The position numbers were made by a program, and so were the translations under genes. Below the pieces are notes generated by a model. It saw only the letters and a list, made by a program, of their open reading frames with translations, ran no database searches and had not been told where the DNA came from. 64,000 nucleotides of DNA from Lunularia cruciata (taxonomy: Eukaryota; Streptophyta; Marchantiopsida; Lunulariales; Lunulariaceae), in assembly GCA_948567375.1 (NCBI GenBank), contig OX419761.1, forward strand, positions 2,110,501-2,174,500, given 5' to 3'. Of this stretch, positions 23,948-34,520 are shown in pieces (positions within the stretch are counted from its first letter, which is position 1; each line of letters starts with the position of its first letter).

Positions 23948-24687
23948 TGTAATACTCCGAGGACAAGAGAAGAGAGAAAACACAGATTGCACACTCAAAC
24001 ATTCGATGCACCAAGGGAGCACCTTCTCTTTATTATATAGACAAAGAGGATCTCCTCCAAGGAAGCTCCACCATAGGATTAGGGACACAGATAGGTGACA
24101 TGTCAGCAAGCTCCACCCTTGGATTACTTACTTGGATGGGTGACCTGTCTGGTCTAGGTCCTATCTGGTTGGTCAAACTAGCTTTGACCGGAGGGAATCT
24201 TTTAGGGAATCTTCCTGTAGGAATCTCAGAATCACATGAGTAAGGTACCGTTGGAAAGCTCTTGACGAGACAAACAAGGGGGAGGGAAGGCCAGCCTTTC
24301 CTTTGTTGGGGGGGGGGGATCTGCACATTTTTGAGGCCTAATTCATCCGTTTAGGCCTCCGAAATTGCCTTCAAAAATTTCAGGCATATTTCGGTTCCTA
24401 CTCTATTAGTAGAAGTCCCCTTTTGGTGATACCTATTTCTGATCTGTTTAGTCCATCATGTGTAACATCCTTCCAGATGTTACCAAACCAATTCTCACCT
24501 TTAAATCATATGTCTAGCTATTGGTTCTAAGGTTCTCAAGTCTATTTTGGTTTCTGCCCTATTAGTAGAAGTACTCTTTTGGTGATACTTCTATCTGATC
24601 TATTTTGACCATCATGTATAACATCATTCTAGATGTTACCAAACCGAATTTCACATCTAGACCATATGGCTAACCCTTGGTATTACA
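23948..24687 (-). repeat. 5' LTR of element 1
   Basis: It starts TGTAATACTCC and ends GGTATTACA on the plus strand, 740 bp. It holds a minus-strand TATA-like box (TATATAATAA, 24030-24039), a plausible promoter for the element, and a run of 11 Gs at 24308-24318. Confidence 0.95.
24030..24039 (-). promoter_or_regulatory. TATA-like box in the 5' LTR of element 1
   Basis: TATATAATAA on the minus strand is conserved in all four LTRs of this family (also 18671-18680, 32618-32627, 38481-38490). Its place, near the end of the LTR that faces the coding region, fits the U3/R border. Confidence 0.55.
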
Positions 24688-24692
24688 CTTGC
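24688..24692. repeat. Target duplication CTTGC, right copy
   Basis: This is identical to 18584-18588. Removing the element and one copy joins the two halves of the solo LTR's 3' part. Confidence 0.95.
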
Positions 24693-24965
24693 ACTTCAAA
24701 TTTCTTCACACACTCACAAACACAATTGCAAAGCTAATACTCGGAATCAAGCTCAAGCAACGAGCACTGCTTCACAACACTTTGCTTTATCTATTCTCAG
24801 AAATTATGAGCACTAAACAACATTTCTTTGCGAATGCCACTCTTAAGTAGTGAAGCAATCGACACTTCTAACAACTATACCGTTCTATAACAACTCTTCT
24901 AATGTGCAGATCCAAAATGACAATGCACCTCTTCATATCTGCCTCTTCAAATCTCAAAACTGGTA

Positions 24966-27522
24966 CTAATCCAATCCGATGTCTACTTCTTCATCGGCTT
25001 TCAAACCTAAACCCAAAGTAATTTTACTTCCTAATACTTTGTCCTCGGGTCTTGTATCTTCTACCTCTTCTACCAATTCCAACAATTCTCTTTCTTGATC
25101 TGAAATTGCACTAGTGGGTAACCCTTCTAAATCTTCTTCTCTCGACCCACTCTTCTCTAATGTCTCCATTGGTAACTCCGAAGACATTTGTACTCCTATA
25201 TTATCTACTTCGGGTTTTGCTCTAACATCTTTCCGAAGCTTTTCTATCTCTATTTTCACTAAGTCTAATCTAATTGAAATGTTATCCTCTACCTCTAAAA
25301 TCTTTCTGTCTACACGAGTTCTGAGACTAATTAACAAGGCATTCATATTTGTATCCTTTGCTTGTCTTTGCCTCGTCTCTTGCACCAACAACTTCAACTC
25401 ATGCAGCCTCGTCTCTTCAATACGAATGTTGGCCTCTGTACTTAACATTGCATTCATTCTGAGGACTATCTCCTTCAATGGCTCCAATCTCATCTTTCTC
25501 TCACATTCCCGATCTGCAAGCCAATCCTCTCGGTACATCGCCAACTCCGCCTCAAACTCGGCTTTCACCGACTCCTTCTCCTTCTCCTTCTGGACAACTC
25601 TCTCCTCTTGATTACGAAGTAATTCTTGTAATCGGTCTTCTTCTCTATATCGTGCCGCCAACTCTCGTTGCCAAAGTTGCTTCTTCTCCTTGACACTCTC
25701 CATCACCCTATTGAGTTCCTGATCCTTTGCAGCTACTCTTGCCATAGCATGGATTACCTCTACTCTTGAATCAGCAAATTGTTGCTTCAAGATCTCATAC
25801 TCAACTACTTGTCTCTCCCTTGCTATGTCACTCTTCTTCACAAGATCCTCTTGATAATTTACTTCTCTCTTTAGGTCTTCAATTACCTGACTTCTCACTA
25901 CTGCCTCCGCTTGCAGTACTTCTCTTTCCTCCTCACCTCAGGTTAGACTCTTCTTCAACTCCAATTTTTCTTCTTCTAACCGCGCTAAGACTTGCAACAT
26001 AGTCTTTACCTCCGGACATTTCGACTGCATTTTCTTCTTCTTGTGCTCCAACTTCACCAGCAATGGGCACACGATCTCCCATAGGTACTCCACTCCATCA
26101 TTGGCAACTACTTCAATTTGCGGAGTGATCTCCCTTCTCCCTTCTTGTTCACCCAATACTCGCCTTTGTCTCTGCATTCTTTGTATCGGAATCGACTCCT
26201 CACTTCCCGAGCTTTCACTCACATCTTCTTTTGCCTTACTCGGCCCCGCTTCACATTTCACCTTACGTCTCGAGCGAACTCCTCTCTGTACTACAATCTT
26301 CTTCTCTTTGGGCATAATTACTTTGTCTTCCAATTGTGGGTCGTCCTCAGCTTCAATTGCTACCTGAACTTCTTCTTCTTCTTCTTCTTCAGCCACTGGC
26401 ACCAATGTCATTTCTCCTCCTTCATTGTCGCTACTTGTATTTCCACTCTGCAGTGTTAGCTCAGGCTCTTCCTCGTGTTCCGAGTCTTCAGTCTTAAGCT
26501 CGGCATCACCTTTCGAGTCTTCATCCTCCGACTCAATCACCACCATACCTCGCCTCGAGTTGCCTCTCTGTGTCTTTGGCTTCGCCCTGCCAACTCCTCT
26601 TCTTCGTATTTGGGGTACTCACTGCGACCTCCACGTTCTTCCCTGTCTTTGTGTAGTAGTCATCGGTGCTCCTGATTTGCAATATGTATTGCTGCTCCTC
26701 GACATCGACTTCCTTTCGCAAATCAGGATGGAAGTGCGACATCATCCGAGTCCGCTCCGCCGAGTTCATCAAATTTAGCCCGAGGTAGAAATGCACTACA
26801 AACGGCACGATGTAGTGTGGAGGCAATTTATCCCGCAAATTCCACACCATCTGCCTCATTCTTCCGAAGAAACACCTCACCCAATTGATCGGTTCTCTTG
26901 TGAATAGCTTGTGAAAGAACACCGCTTGGTGTTTCATCACATAAGTGGTTCTCTCCGGCTTCAGGATGGCCATCAGTGCACTCACAATTCCTCTCTTCAC
27001 AGGGTCTTTGAAGCTTTCAACTTTGTACCCATTCTTTGTCCGCTTTGACAAGAATGCATCTCTCACTTCCTGGGTTTCTTGAGCTATCTCTCCCTTCTCC
27101 AAGAACATGGCCCCCTGCTCCGAGCATGCTTCCTTCCCGAGTACAAGTCTCCAATCCAACTTGGTCCAGCGAGCCGGATTTCCTCTCTTCCCTTCTTCCT
27201 CGGCTCCATCAAGACACTTGCTCTCGATGATTTCTGTCATGAAACCTAGAAGGCTCACATTCCAGTTCCTTGCCAAAAAAGTGATCCAAAGTCGGCTCAA
27301 GACTTTGATCCTAGTGATTACATCTAACCTCCGAATCGCATGATTTCTCACTGCAAATTCAGAGTTCTTCTTTCCTCCTCCCATCTCTTCTGCCTTCTCA
27401 CTATCTCTCGATTTTACTCTTGCAACTTCTCCCTTATGCACTAACGTGATTCCAACTCTATTTCCCTTCCCACGATCACTTGCAAGACGACTTCTCAACG
27501 GCAAAGGAAAATTACTCGACAT
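24966..27522 (-). pseudogene. LTR-encoded coiled-coil protein, nearly intact
   Basis: A frame of about 850 codons lies wholly inside the solo LTR. Segment 1 (27522-26533, 329 codons) has a basic start and a conserved region with LDWRLVLGKE, KPERTTYVMKHQAVFF, NWVRCFFGRMRQ and IVPFVVHFYLGL. Near 26610 the frame shifts; after the shift a basic stretch (RRGVGRAKPKTQRG) leads into segment 2 (26546-25938). Segment 2 is acidic with a run EEEEEE, a second basic patch and then helical sequence. A single TGA (near 25935) separates it from segment 3 in the same frame (25898-24966). Segment 3 is long charged heptad-like coiled coil with KLLVQETRQRQAKD and RTRVDRKILEVEDNIS. I recognise no known family; there is no CCHC, RT, protease or envelope-like hydrophobic segment. 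Five decayed relatives lie in this window. It may be a structural or RNA/chromatin-binding accessory protein, but that is a guess. Confidence 0.65.
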
Positions 27523-27541
27523 TTTGTCGTTGCGAGTTCAA

Positions 27542-27549
27542 TTTTTATA
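27542..27549 (-). promoter_or_regulatory. TATA-like box before the LTR ORF
   Basis: TATAAAAA on the minus strand lies about 20 bases before the first ATG of the LTR ORF. If it is a working TATA box, RNA would start at or just after that ATG, so a later methionine might be used. The spacing leaves this uncertain. Confidence 0.3.
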
Positions 27550-27935
27550 GAGTTGCACTTCTTTGTCTTTCTTCACTTTGAGTTTCTATCAAGAAATCAC
27601 ACCTCCTGCATGCACCTGTCACTGTCAATCAACCTTCGCGTGTATAGGCTGCAGGTTTTTGAACAGTCCCTTCTTGAATTTCTCACCCCGACGAAAGGTT
27701 GTTAGATTGTCTTTGCCTTGGGTTGAGCTCCCCCTAATATGAAGACAGTTTACTTTGGGTTGTATGCTGACAAGGCATTTCCGAGTACTTTGCCTTATGA
27801 CCCGAAGTCACTTTACTTTGGGTTTCATCCCAAAGAATCTTTTCTTTGCCTTCTTTGGCCATACAGGCGCAATCCGACTTCTCTATACACTTCTTCTTCT
27901 TTATTTTGAAAAAAACAAAAAATTTGGGCACCACA

Positions 27936-27940
27936 AAGCA
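27936..27940. repeat. Target duplication AAGCA, right copy
   Basis: This matches 18064-18068. After it, CCAATGATGAGGGCTCC continues the interrupted pol frame (VEA|PMMRAPNW). Confidence 0.85.
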
Positions 27941-29731
27941 CCAATGATGAGGGCTCCAAATTGGGATGTCCCTTTTTATGTGTGTGTGGATACTTTTTCC
28001 ATGGAAATTGGAGTAGTCTTGAGTCAAAAGGACAAGAAGAAGAAGGACTATCCAATTTATTACGCCAATCAACAACTTTTAGTTGCAAAAAAGAATTACA
28101 CTATTATTGAAAGAGAAGCACTTGGAATGATGTATGCGTGAAAAAAGTTTCACCACTGCTTGTTTGGATACAATTTTTTATTCCATGTAGACCATTATTT
28201 GCAATATTTGGTGAAGAAGGCGGATTTTTTTGGATGAATTGCATGATGGATTGTTTTGTTACAAGAATTCACATACATTAGAAAAGTAAGGAAGGAGGCT
28301 TTGCATTCAAATGTGGACTTCCTGTCCAGATAAGAAACTCAAGACCAAGATCTAAAGGTGGATGACCAGTTTCTTGATAAAGAACTTTATCATTTAATGG
28401 CAATGCAAAGTACAAGGTATGTTGCAAAATATCACTATTTGCATACTTGCTTGTGTCTTGAGGGATTGGACCCAGAGCAAAAGGCAGTCTTTCTCAAGAA
28501 AATAGAATTATATCAGCTGACGCACAACATTTTGTTTAAAATGGGTGAAGACAAAGTACTTTGTAGGTGCTTAGAAGCATACAAAGTAGGAAAAAGTAGT
28601 TGTGAGTCCTTACACTTAGAAGCATTCGGAGGACACTATACCCTAAAGAACATAGTGAAGAAAATATTTGATAGAGTATTGGTGGCCTATGATGTATAAG
28701 ATACTTAAGCCCATATTCAAAGCTTTGATGCTTGCCAAAGAACAAGAAGGCCAACGATTACTACTTAGTGGCCTTTGAGACCAATTTTGCCATTGGCCTC
28801 ATTTGAGAAATGGGGAATTGATTTTGTGTGTCCAATTCAACTAGTGACACAATTCACAAGGAAGAGATAAATTTTAGCCTGCATTTAATATGCTACTACA
28901 ATGGTTGAAGCAAAGGCAACTTGGAGAGATGATACGGAACCAATAGCCAAATTTTTCTTTCAACACATCATTTCTTGGTACAAATGTCCTCTAGAATTGG
29001 TTAGTGACCAAGGTACTCATTTTTTTAACTAACTTATAGAAGCATTAACCAAGTACTTCCAAATAAAACATCAGAAGATGATTCCTTATAACCTAAAAGA
29101 AAATGGGTTGATGGATTAGGTGAATGAATTGTTGTGTAAAATTTTGAATAAGGTGATTGTAAACTATGCTTATGATTGGGATGCAAAGCTATTTGTAGCT
29201 TTGTGGGCATACAAAACCACTAAAAAGATTACCACCTAGCAAACTCTATATTTCTTAACATATGGATTGCATCCTATCCTCCCAATTGAATTTGAAGTAC
29301 CGTCATATCATATCCTTTGTGAGGAATGATTGTTGGAGGAAGAAAGTTGGGATCTTTGGATCCATCAACCAATGTGATTAGAATAGAAGAGAGACAATGC
29401 AATGCAAACTTTGAAGGAGATCCAAGAATAGCAAAAGTCAAGCATGATAAGCAATTACAACCTATTGTTGTTCAAGGGGAGACTTGGTACTGTCGTATGA
29501 CAACCGCCAAATATTTTTTCTAGGAAAGCTACACTTAAGGTGGAGAGGTCATATTGGGTAATGCACATTTATAAAAATGGCTCTATTCAACCAGTAGACC
29601 TAGAGGGAAATCCTTTTTCCACTCAAGCAAATGGGTGGAGAGCCAAAAGATATTGGAGCATGGACACAAAAAAGTGTAAAGGAGAGAGAAATTTGATGTT
29701 TGTAGGGATGCTAAAATTTGAGAGAAGGGTA
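27941..29731 (+). pseudogene. RNase H and integrase of element 3, 3' part of pol
   Basis: RNase H: MRAPNWDVPFYVCVDTFS, GVVLSQKD, PIYYANQQL, NYTIIEREALGMMYA, then HSNVDFLSR near 28305. Integrase: a finger-like region (28358-28699). The core follows at about 28800-29330 with KWGIDFVCPI, LELVSDQGTHF and the glutamate in NLKENGLMD, and TYGLHPILPIEFEVPS near 29260. A C-terminal basic tail runs to about 29720. Stops occur at several CAG/CAA- or CGA-type positions. It is the continuation of 17228-18068 and carries no chromodomain that I can see. Confidence 0.85.
29720..29731 (+). other. Polypurine tract of element 3
   Basis: GAGAGAAGGGTA directly precedes the right LTR. It marks 29732 as the start of a 3' LTR. 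Confidence 0.65.
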
Positions 29732-32338
29732 TGAGGTACAAAATTTTTATGTTTTAGATGATTTTTAAAGAAGAAGTGTATTGTTGAAGCCAAATTGAAG
29801 CCAAATGGAGAAAAGAAGAGAAGAATCATGTGTTTGGATCCAAACAAAGAATATCAACTTCATGTCAAAGAAAGAAGGACTTGGATGGGACTTAAAGGGT
29901 GGTACACCCCAAGTAAGGATACTTTGAAATGAAATCATCCACCCAATCCAACAAAACCATAACAACTTTTCTTTGAGCCAAACCAATCAAGAAGGTACAT
30001 TCATCAAAAATGGCTTCAGGGGTAGGATAAAGTTGAGAGTGATAGGAACAAGTCACATAAAATTTGTGAATTTCAATTGATGTTTGACTGAAGAATGACC
30101 AAGAATCAAAGAAATATAACATTGAGACTTTATTGAGAAAATTTTGCAATGCTGAACCGTTATCTTGTTCCTTTGAAGAGTTATCCTTAAGGAGCTATAC
30201 TTATGAGCCAAGTAGTGGGATTAATTTGTAAGAGACCGTAAAGTAAAGAACACATAATACAAACAAAGGGCAGCAGACAAGTTCTGTCACTTGCAGTGCA
30301 AAATCCTATAATTTGGAGATTGGATATGGTAGCTAGGATCAATGTCTGAAGCAGACTTTGTATCACTTTTCTAGCTTGGAACTAGAACATAAGTTTTCCA
30401 GGGTTCATGGCAGAAATCACTACCAATAATTGTATAGATGGTCCCAAGGCAGAAGGGAAGAGAGGAAATCCAACTCAATGGACTGAATTGGATTGGAGAC
30501 TCGTCTTGGGTAGGGAAAAAAGAGATGCAAGAACAGTCACCTTCTATCAGCAGTGTGATTCTTTGGAGGAGATTGAAGAGGTGAAGAATACCTTCAATGC
30601 GCCTTGCACCAAGAATGGGTAAAAGGTGGATACCTACAAAGACTTGATAAGGTGAAGTATCATCAAGGTTTTGATGGCAATGTTAAAGCCAGAGTAGACC
30701 ACTTATGTGATGAAGCAGCTGATGGTTTTCTTCAATCAAATGTTCACAAGAGAGAAGTTGAATTGGGTGAAGTGTTTTCACCAACAAACAAGGTAGATGA
30801 TTGTAAATCGGAGAATGAATCTGCCGCCACACTACTTTGTACCATTTGTGGCACACGTTTATTTAGGTTTGAACGTCTTCACTTCAAAGGAGAAGAAGAT
30901 GATGGTGTGACATTTCCACCTAGATCAGATCTTCATCAAGATGTCAATGCCAACGAATGATATTACATGGTGGTGCTTCAAGAAGGAGATGATCACTTTG
31001 CCAAGATGGGCGTGTGAAGATGGTGGAAATTACCATTCCAAAGCTAACAAAGAGAAGTTGGCCCAAAAATATGGTTTGTCGGTTCAACAAAGGAATGTCC
31101 ACTAGAATGGCCATTCTAGTGGTAAGTGAACAAGAGTTGGAGAAATTGAGATGAGTTGCAGTAGAGAAGGATTGGGTCTAGCAATAAGAATTGGCAAGTA
31201 GAGATTATGAAGAAGAAAGGTTGCAAGATCTGGTTAAAAGCACTAAAGCTTAGGTTTTTTCTTGGGTAGAAGAGAAGAAGTTGTTAGAAGCAAAGCATGT
31301 TAGGGAATTAGAGATGCTTTGGGAGAAATTGGAAGGAGAGAGGACTTGAGATAAGTCAATGTCACAGAAGACATCAGAATCAGTAGGAGAGATTACTAGT
31401 AAGTTGAAGGTAATGATCAACAAATAGGCCAAAGTACAGTTGGAGGAGTCTAGATTGCACAAATTGAAGGTGCTTGTGCAAGAAACTAGGAAGAGGAATG
31501 CAAAGGAAGTTGGCCTGAATAATTTGTTAATTCATCTTAGAGACCAAGTAGATAGAAAGATCATTAAGGTAGGAGACAACATATGTCTTAGATTAGATTT
31601 AGTTATAATAGACTTAGATGAACTCAAAAATATTATGAAGGTAGAAACTAAATACAAAGTAGTTGAAGTAGGAGTGCAAGTGACATTAGTGTTGTACATT
31701 CAGTTTTGAAGTTGAGTAAAGCAAAGTGCTAACACTCAATGCTTGTCATTCTAGCTTTATTCCAAGTTTAAATCATGTGTGTGTTTGTGAGTGGTTGAAG
31801 AATTTTGAATTGCAATTGGAGTGTGTTAGATGTTGGATTCTACAACTCTGATTCCACTCTATGTGTTTGATCCTAAGGGGAGTGCAAGCAAAGCAATGCC
31901 TTGATAGCAATGCCTCTGAGAAGAATTGTAACATTGGCAATATTTTGTATTTGTGATTACAATATTAGGTTGATGTGAAGCAATTTTGACTTAGGAAGTT
32001 GGAGTTTCAGTGGAAGAGTGGAATGCAATTCCAAGGTGAAGTCAATTTATGGTGAAGTAGCATTCTTCAAAGTAATTGAATCATCACAATCAATGTCAAT
32101 TTGGAAAGAGTCTCATGAATTATGATTATGGGTATGGATAATTTGTGACAAGATTACAAATTGAGCACCTGTTACTCTCTTCTAGTTGTGGTTTCTACCC
32201 AAGAGGTTAAAGAAGAAATCAAGAATTACTGATTTGGTTATTGTGACTTCATATTCAACCATTCTTGACCAGTATCTTTGTGGGAAGAAATGATTACCTA
32301 TCAATTACTATAAAAGTGATACTTGTTGGGTTGTTACA
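29732..32338 (+). repeat. Right giant LTR of element 3 (copy B)
   Basis: It starts TGAGGTACAA after a polypurine tract and ends GGTTGTTACA. It is co-linear with the left LTR: shared 5' blocks (GGAGAAAAGAAG, CTTCATGTCAAAG), coding remnant and 3' blocks (GAGTCTCATGAATT, GTTACTCTCTTCT, GTGATACTTGTTGGG). At 2.6 kb it is long for a plant Ty3 LTR. No primer site follows, as expected of a 3' LTR. Confidence 0.75.
30407..31709 (+). pseudogene. LTR-encoded coiled-coil protein remnant (copy B)
   Basis: The start (30407-30622) reads GKRGNPTQWTELDWRLVLGR, close to the solo-LTR protein. The end (31440-31709) reads ESRLHKLKVLVQETRKRNAK and RDQVDRKIIKVGDNI, again close. The middle has stops, and the acidic hinge seen in the solo LTR is absent. 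This confirms that the LTRs of element 3 carried the same coding frame. Confidence 0.7.
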
Positions 32339-32535
32339 CTCCGGGTAAAAAGAGGTCTAGAAATGGACTAAGTATATAGAATATGTCTATATAAGTGCAT
32401 AAGAGGAGTAGTAGTAATTAGATTAGTTGATGAATAATTCAATCCAAGCAAATGCACGGTATGAAGGAATGGCAACTCGAGTAAGAGGGTTCCAATCCAG
32501 TCTTCCTAACCTAGCTTTTAGCACGTAAGGGTTCT
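32339..32535. other. Short flank between element 3 and element 4
   Basis: It opens CTCCGGGTAAAAAGAGG. Read with the last bases of the LTR it also looks like an LTR start (TGTTACACTCCGGG), so another old LTR may abut here. No coding sense. Confidence 0.3.
32531..32535. repeat. Target duplication GTTCT, left copy
   Basis: GTTCT precedes the left LTR of element 4 and recurs at 39143-39147. Confidence 0.95.
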
Positions 32536-33269
32536 TGTAATACTCCGAGGAAAAGAGAAGAGAGAAAACACAGATTGCACAATCAAACAATCTATGCTCC
32601 AAGGGAGCACCTTCTCTTTATTATATAGACAAAGAGGATCTCCGCCAAGGAAGCTCCACCATAGGATTAGGGACACAGATAGGTGACATGTCAGCAAGCT
32701 CCACCCTTGGATTACTTACTTGGATGGGTGACATGTCTGGTCTAGGTCCTATCTGGTTGGTCAAACAAGCTTTGACCAGAGGGAATCTTTTAGGGAATCA
32801 TCCTGTAGGAATCTCAAAAATCACGTAAGGTACCGTTGGAAAGCTTTCAACAAGACAAAGCAGGGGGGAGGGAAGGCCAACCTTACCTCTATTGGGGGGG
32901 GATCTGCACATTTTTGAGGCCTAATTCATCCGTTTAGGCCTCCAAAATTGCCTTCAAAGATTTTAGGCATATTTCGGTTCCTACTCTATTAGTAGAAGTC
33001 CCTTTTGGTGATACCTCTTTCTGATCTGTTTAGTCCATCATGTGTTACATCCTTCGAGATGTTACCAAACCAATTCTCACCTTTAAATCATATATCTAGC
33101 TATTGGTTCTAAGGTTCTCAAGTCTATTTAGGTTTCTGCCTTATTTGTAAAAGTACTCTTTTGGTGATACTTCTATCTTATCTATTTTGACCATCATGTA
33201 TAACATCATTTTAGATGTTACCAAACCAAATTTCACATCTAGATCATATGGCTAGCTCTTGGTATTACA
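32536..33269 (-). repeat. 3' LTR of element 4
   Basis: TGTAATACTCC to GGTATTACA, 734 bp. It has a G run of 8 (32894-32901) and a TATA-like box (32618-32627). Confidence 0.95.
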
Positions 33270-33285
33270 GGCCTCCCTCCTTTTA
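33270..33285 (-). other. Polypurine tract of element 4
   Basis: AAAAGGAGGGAGGCC on the minus strand, next to the 3' LTR and overlapping the pol stop codon. Confidence 0.85.
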
Positions 33286-34520
33286 AGACGCAACGTCCTC
33301 GTTGTGCAATTGTTGCTCAAATGCTTGCACCAACACCGGTGCATGTGCCAAATTGGCAACTGGCTCCCAGGTTGCTTCATAGAGGGGGTAACCTTTCCAT
33401 TGTACTAGATAGTCCACCCGTGGGTGGCAAGTACCACGCATGCATTTTTGGAGAATCTGTTCGACTTCATATTCCTCTATGCCATCAATGAGTGTCGGAC
33501 AAGGTCGAATGTCTGGTGTGGGATGACCCTGGCCTGATCGGGGAGCATATCTATGTAGTAGGGAGAAATGGAACACTGGATGGATCTTCATGTGTGGTGG
33601 TAGCTCAAGGTGATAGGCCACAGCGCCGATGCGACAAAGAATCGAGAAAGGCCCAATAAAACGAGGTCTGAGCTTATGAGGTCCAACTAATGTGAGGTTG
33701 GTTGTCGATAGCCACACTTGATCCCCAACATTGAACTCCATGTGCCGACGCTGTGCATTAGCATACTGCTTCTGTCTATTTTGCGCAATCTGTAATTTGT
33801 GCTTGGCGCTCTCCACACCTTGTTGGATTCTAGAAACAAATATGTTGACTGCATCGACCTTGGTAGCCACTAGATGGATCTTCATCAAGCTAGAAGGTGT
33901 AAAGGGATGCTCACCATACATGAGGAAGAACGGAGTGACTGGGGTGGATGCATTCACTGAATTGTTGTAAGCGAATTCCACCAACGGGAGTAGGGTGTCT
34001 CACCTCTCTTGCTCTTCTAAGGTGAAGCCGCGTAACATGTCTTCAATCGTGCGATTAGCCCGCTCTGTTTGGTCATCTGTTTGTGGGTGGTAAGCTGTGG
34101 ACATGGCCAACTTGGTTTTGAAGAAACCAAAGAGTGTTTGCCAAAACAAACTGGTGAATTGGGTGCCTCTATCGGTGATGAGTACTCTAGACAAGCCATG
34201 GTGAGCAAAGACTGCATCTAAGTATAATTGAGCTAGTTGTGGAGCAGTCACCTCCTTGGTGGTAGGGTGTACATGAATCATTTTGCTGAGCCAATCCACA
34301 AAAACAACAATGGAGTCAAACCCTGAGGTGGTCTTGGGTAATTCACAGACGAGATCCATACTCACTTGTTCTCAACGTTGGGTAGGAGTGGGGAGAGGTT
34401 AAAGGAGCCCTGTAGGAGCTTGATTAGAAGCTTTGTTCTGTTGACAAAGTAGGCAGCTACGTACATAGTCCATCAGTCGTTGCTCATCTTGGGCCAATAG
34501 TAATGGTACTTGATTGCATC
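33283..34520 (-). pseudogene. Integrase and chromodomain of element 4
   Basis: Frame 34000-34365 shows the integrase core with MDLVCELP, LITDRGTQF and QTERANRT, so D, D and E are all present. Frame 33283-33984 (233 codons) gives the C-terminal region FNVGDQVWLS, a linker and a complete chromodomain: YEVEQIL, VDYLVQWKGYP, EATWEP, all aromatic positions kept. It ends in VAS and a stop inside the polypurine tract. Stops between these frames and a small lesion in the finger region (near 34475, YVRSC replaced) inactivate it. Confidence 0.9.

Larger units (their letters stand above)
18589..24687 (-). mobile_element. Complete chromovirus-type Ty3/gypsy element (element 1)
   Basis: A 6.1 kb element lies between two LTRs of 741 and 740 bp, with a 5 bp duplication CTTGC, a tRNA-iMet primer site and a polypurine tract. 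The minus-strand order is 5' LTR, leader with two short related ORFs, gag (with a deletion), protease, RT, RNase H, integrase, chromodomain, 3' LTR. By eye the two LTRs differ at about 20-25 positions, roughly 3 percent, so the insertion is moderately old. Stops, a 32 bp deletion in integrase and a roughly 0.45-0.5 kb gag deletion make it non-autonomous. Its closest relative here is element 4 (32536-39142). Confidence 0.95.
18069..27935 (-). mobile_element. Protein-coding solo LTR (element 2), inserted in element 3
   Basis: On the minus strand the unit starts TGTGGTGCCC (27935) and ends GGTTGTCACA (18069). It is bounded by TG..CA ends and a perfect 5 bp duplication AAGCA. Without the chromovirus inside it, it is about 3.76 kb. 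Its ends and content match both LTRs of element 3, yet it has no primer site, gag or pol, so I read it as a solo LTR left by LTR-LTR recombination. It carries a frame of about 850 codons (24966-27522), a 413 bp 5' part and about 0.8 kb after the frame. The alternative is a non-autonomous element moved by Ty3 integrase; I saw no direct terminal repeats within it. Confidence 0.75.
10777..32338 (+). mobile_element. Ty3/gypsy retrotransposon, Tat/Athila type, with giant LTRs (element 3)
   Basis: The order is left LTR (10777-13139), tRNA-Asp-like primer site, gag with one CCHC knuckle, protease, RT, then an insertion (18069-27935), then RNase H, integrase, polypurine tract and right LTR (29732-32338). 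RT wording (VPKKMGKI, YSFLDGF, ELCNAPITFQ) and the protease pattern match the Tat/Athila side of plant Ty3/gypsy elements rather than chromoviruses; no chromodomain was found. All genes are broken by stops and frameshifts. The bases flanking the two LTRs (AATAG left, CTCCG right) do not match, so the target duplication is lost, an end is misplaced, or the LTRs come from different insertions. Confidence 0.8.

Noticed and set aside
25114-25611. Long plus-strand frame of 165 codons opposite the coiled-coil ORF
   Set aside because: It is serine/leucine-rich, as expected from the reverse strand of glutamate/lysine-rich coding sequence. The minus-strand frame has the homologues.
18069-27935. DNA transposon with terminal inverted repeats
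   Set aside because: The ends share only TGTG and a few further bases, and the same ends bound LTRs that flank gag-pol in element 3. A solo LTR explains the 5 bp duplication better.
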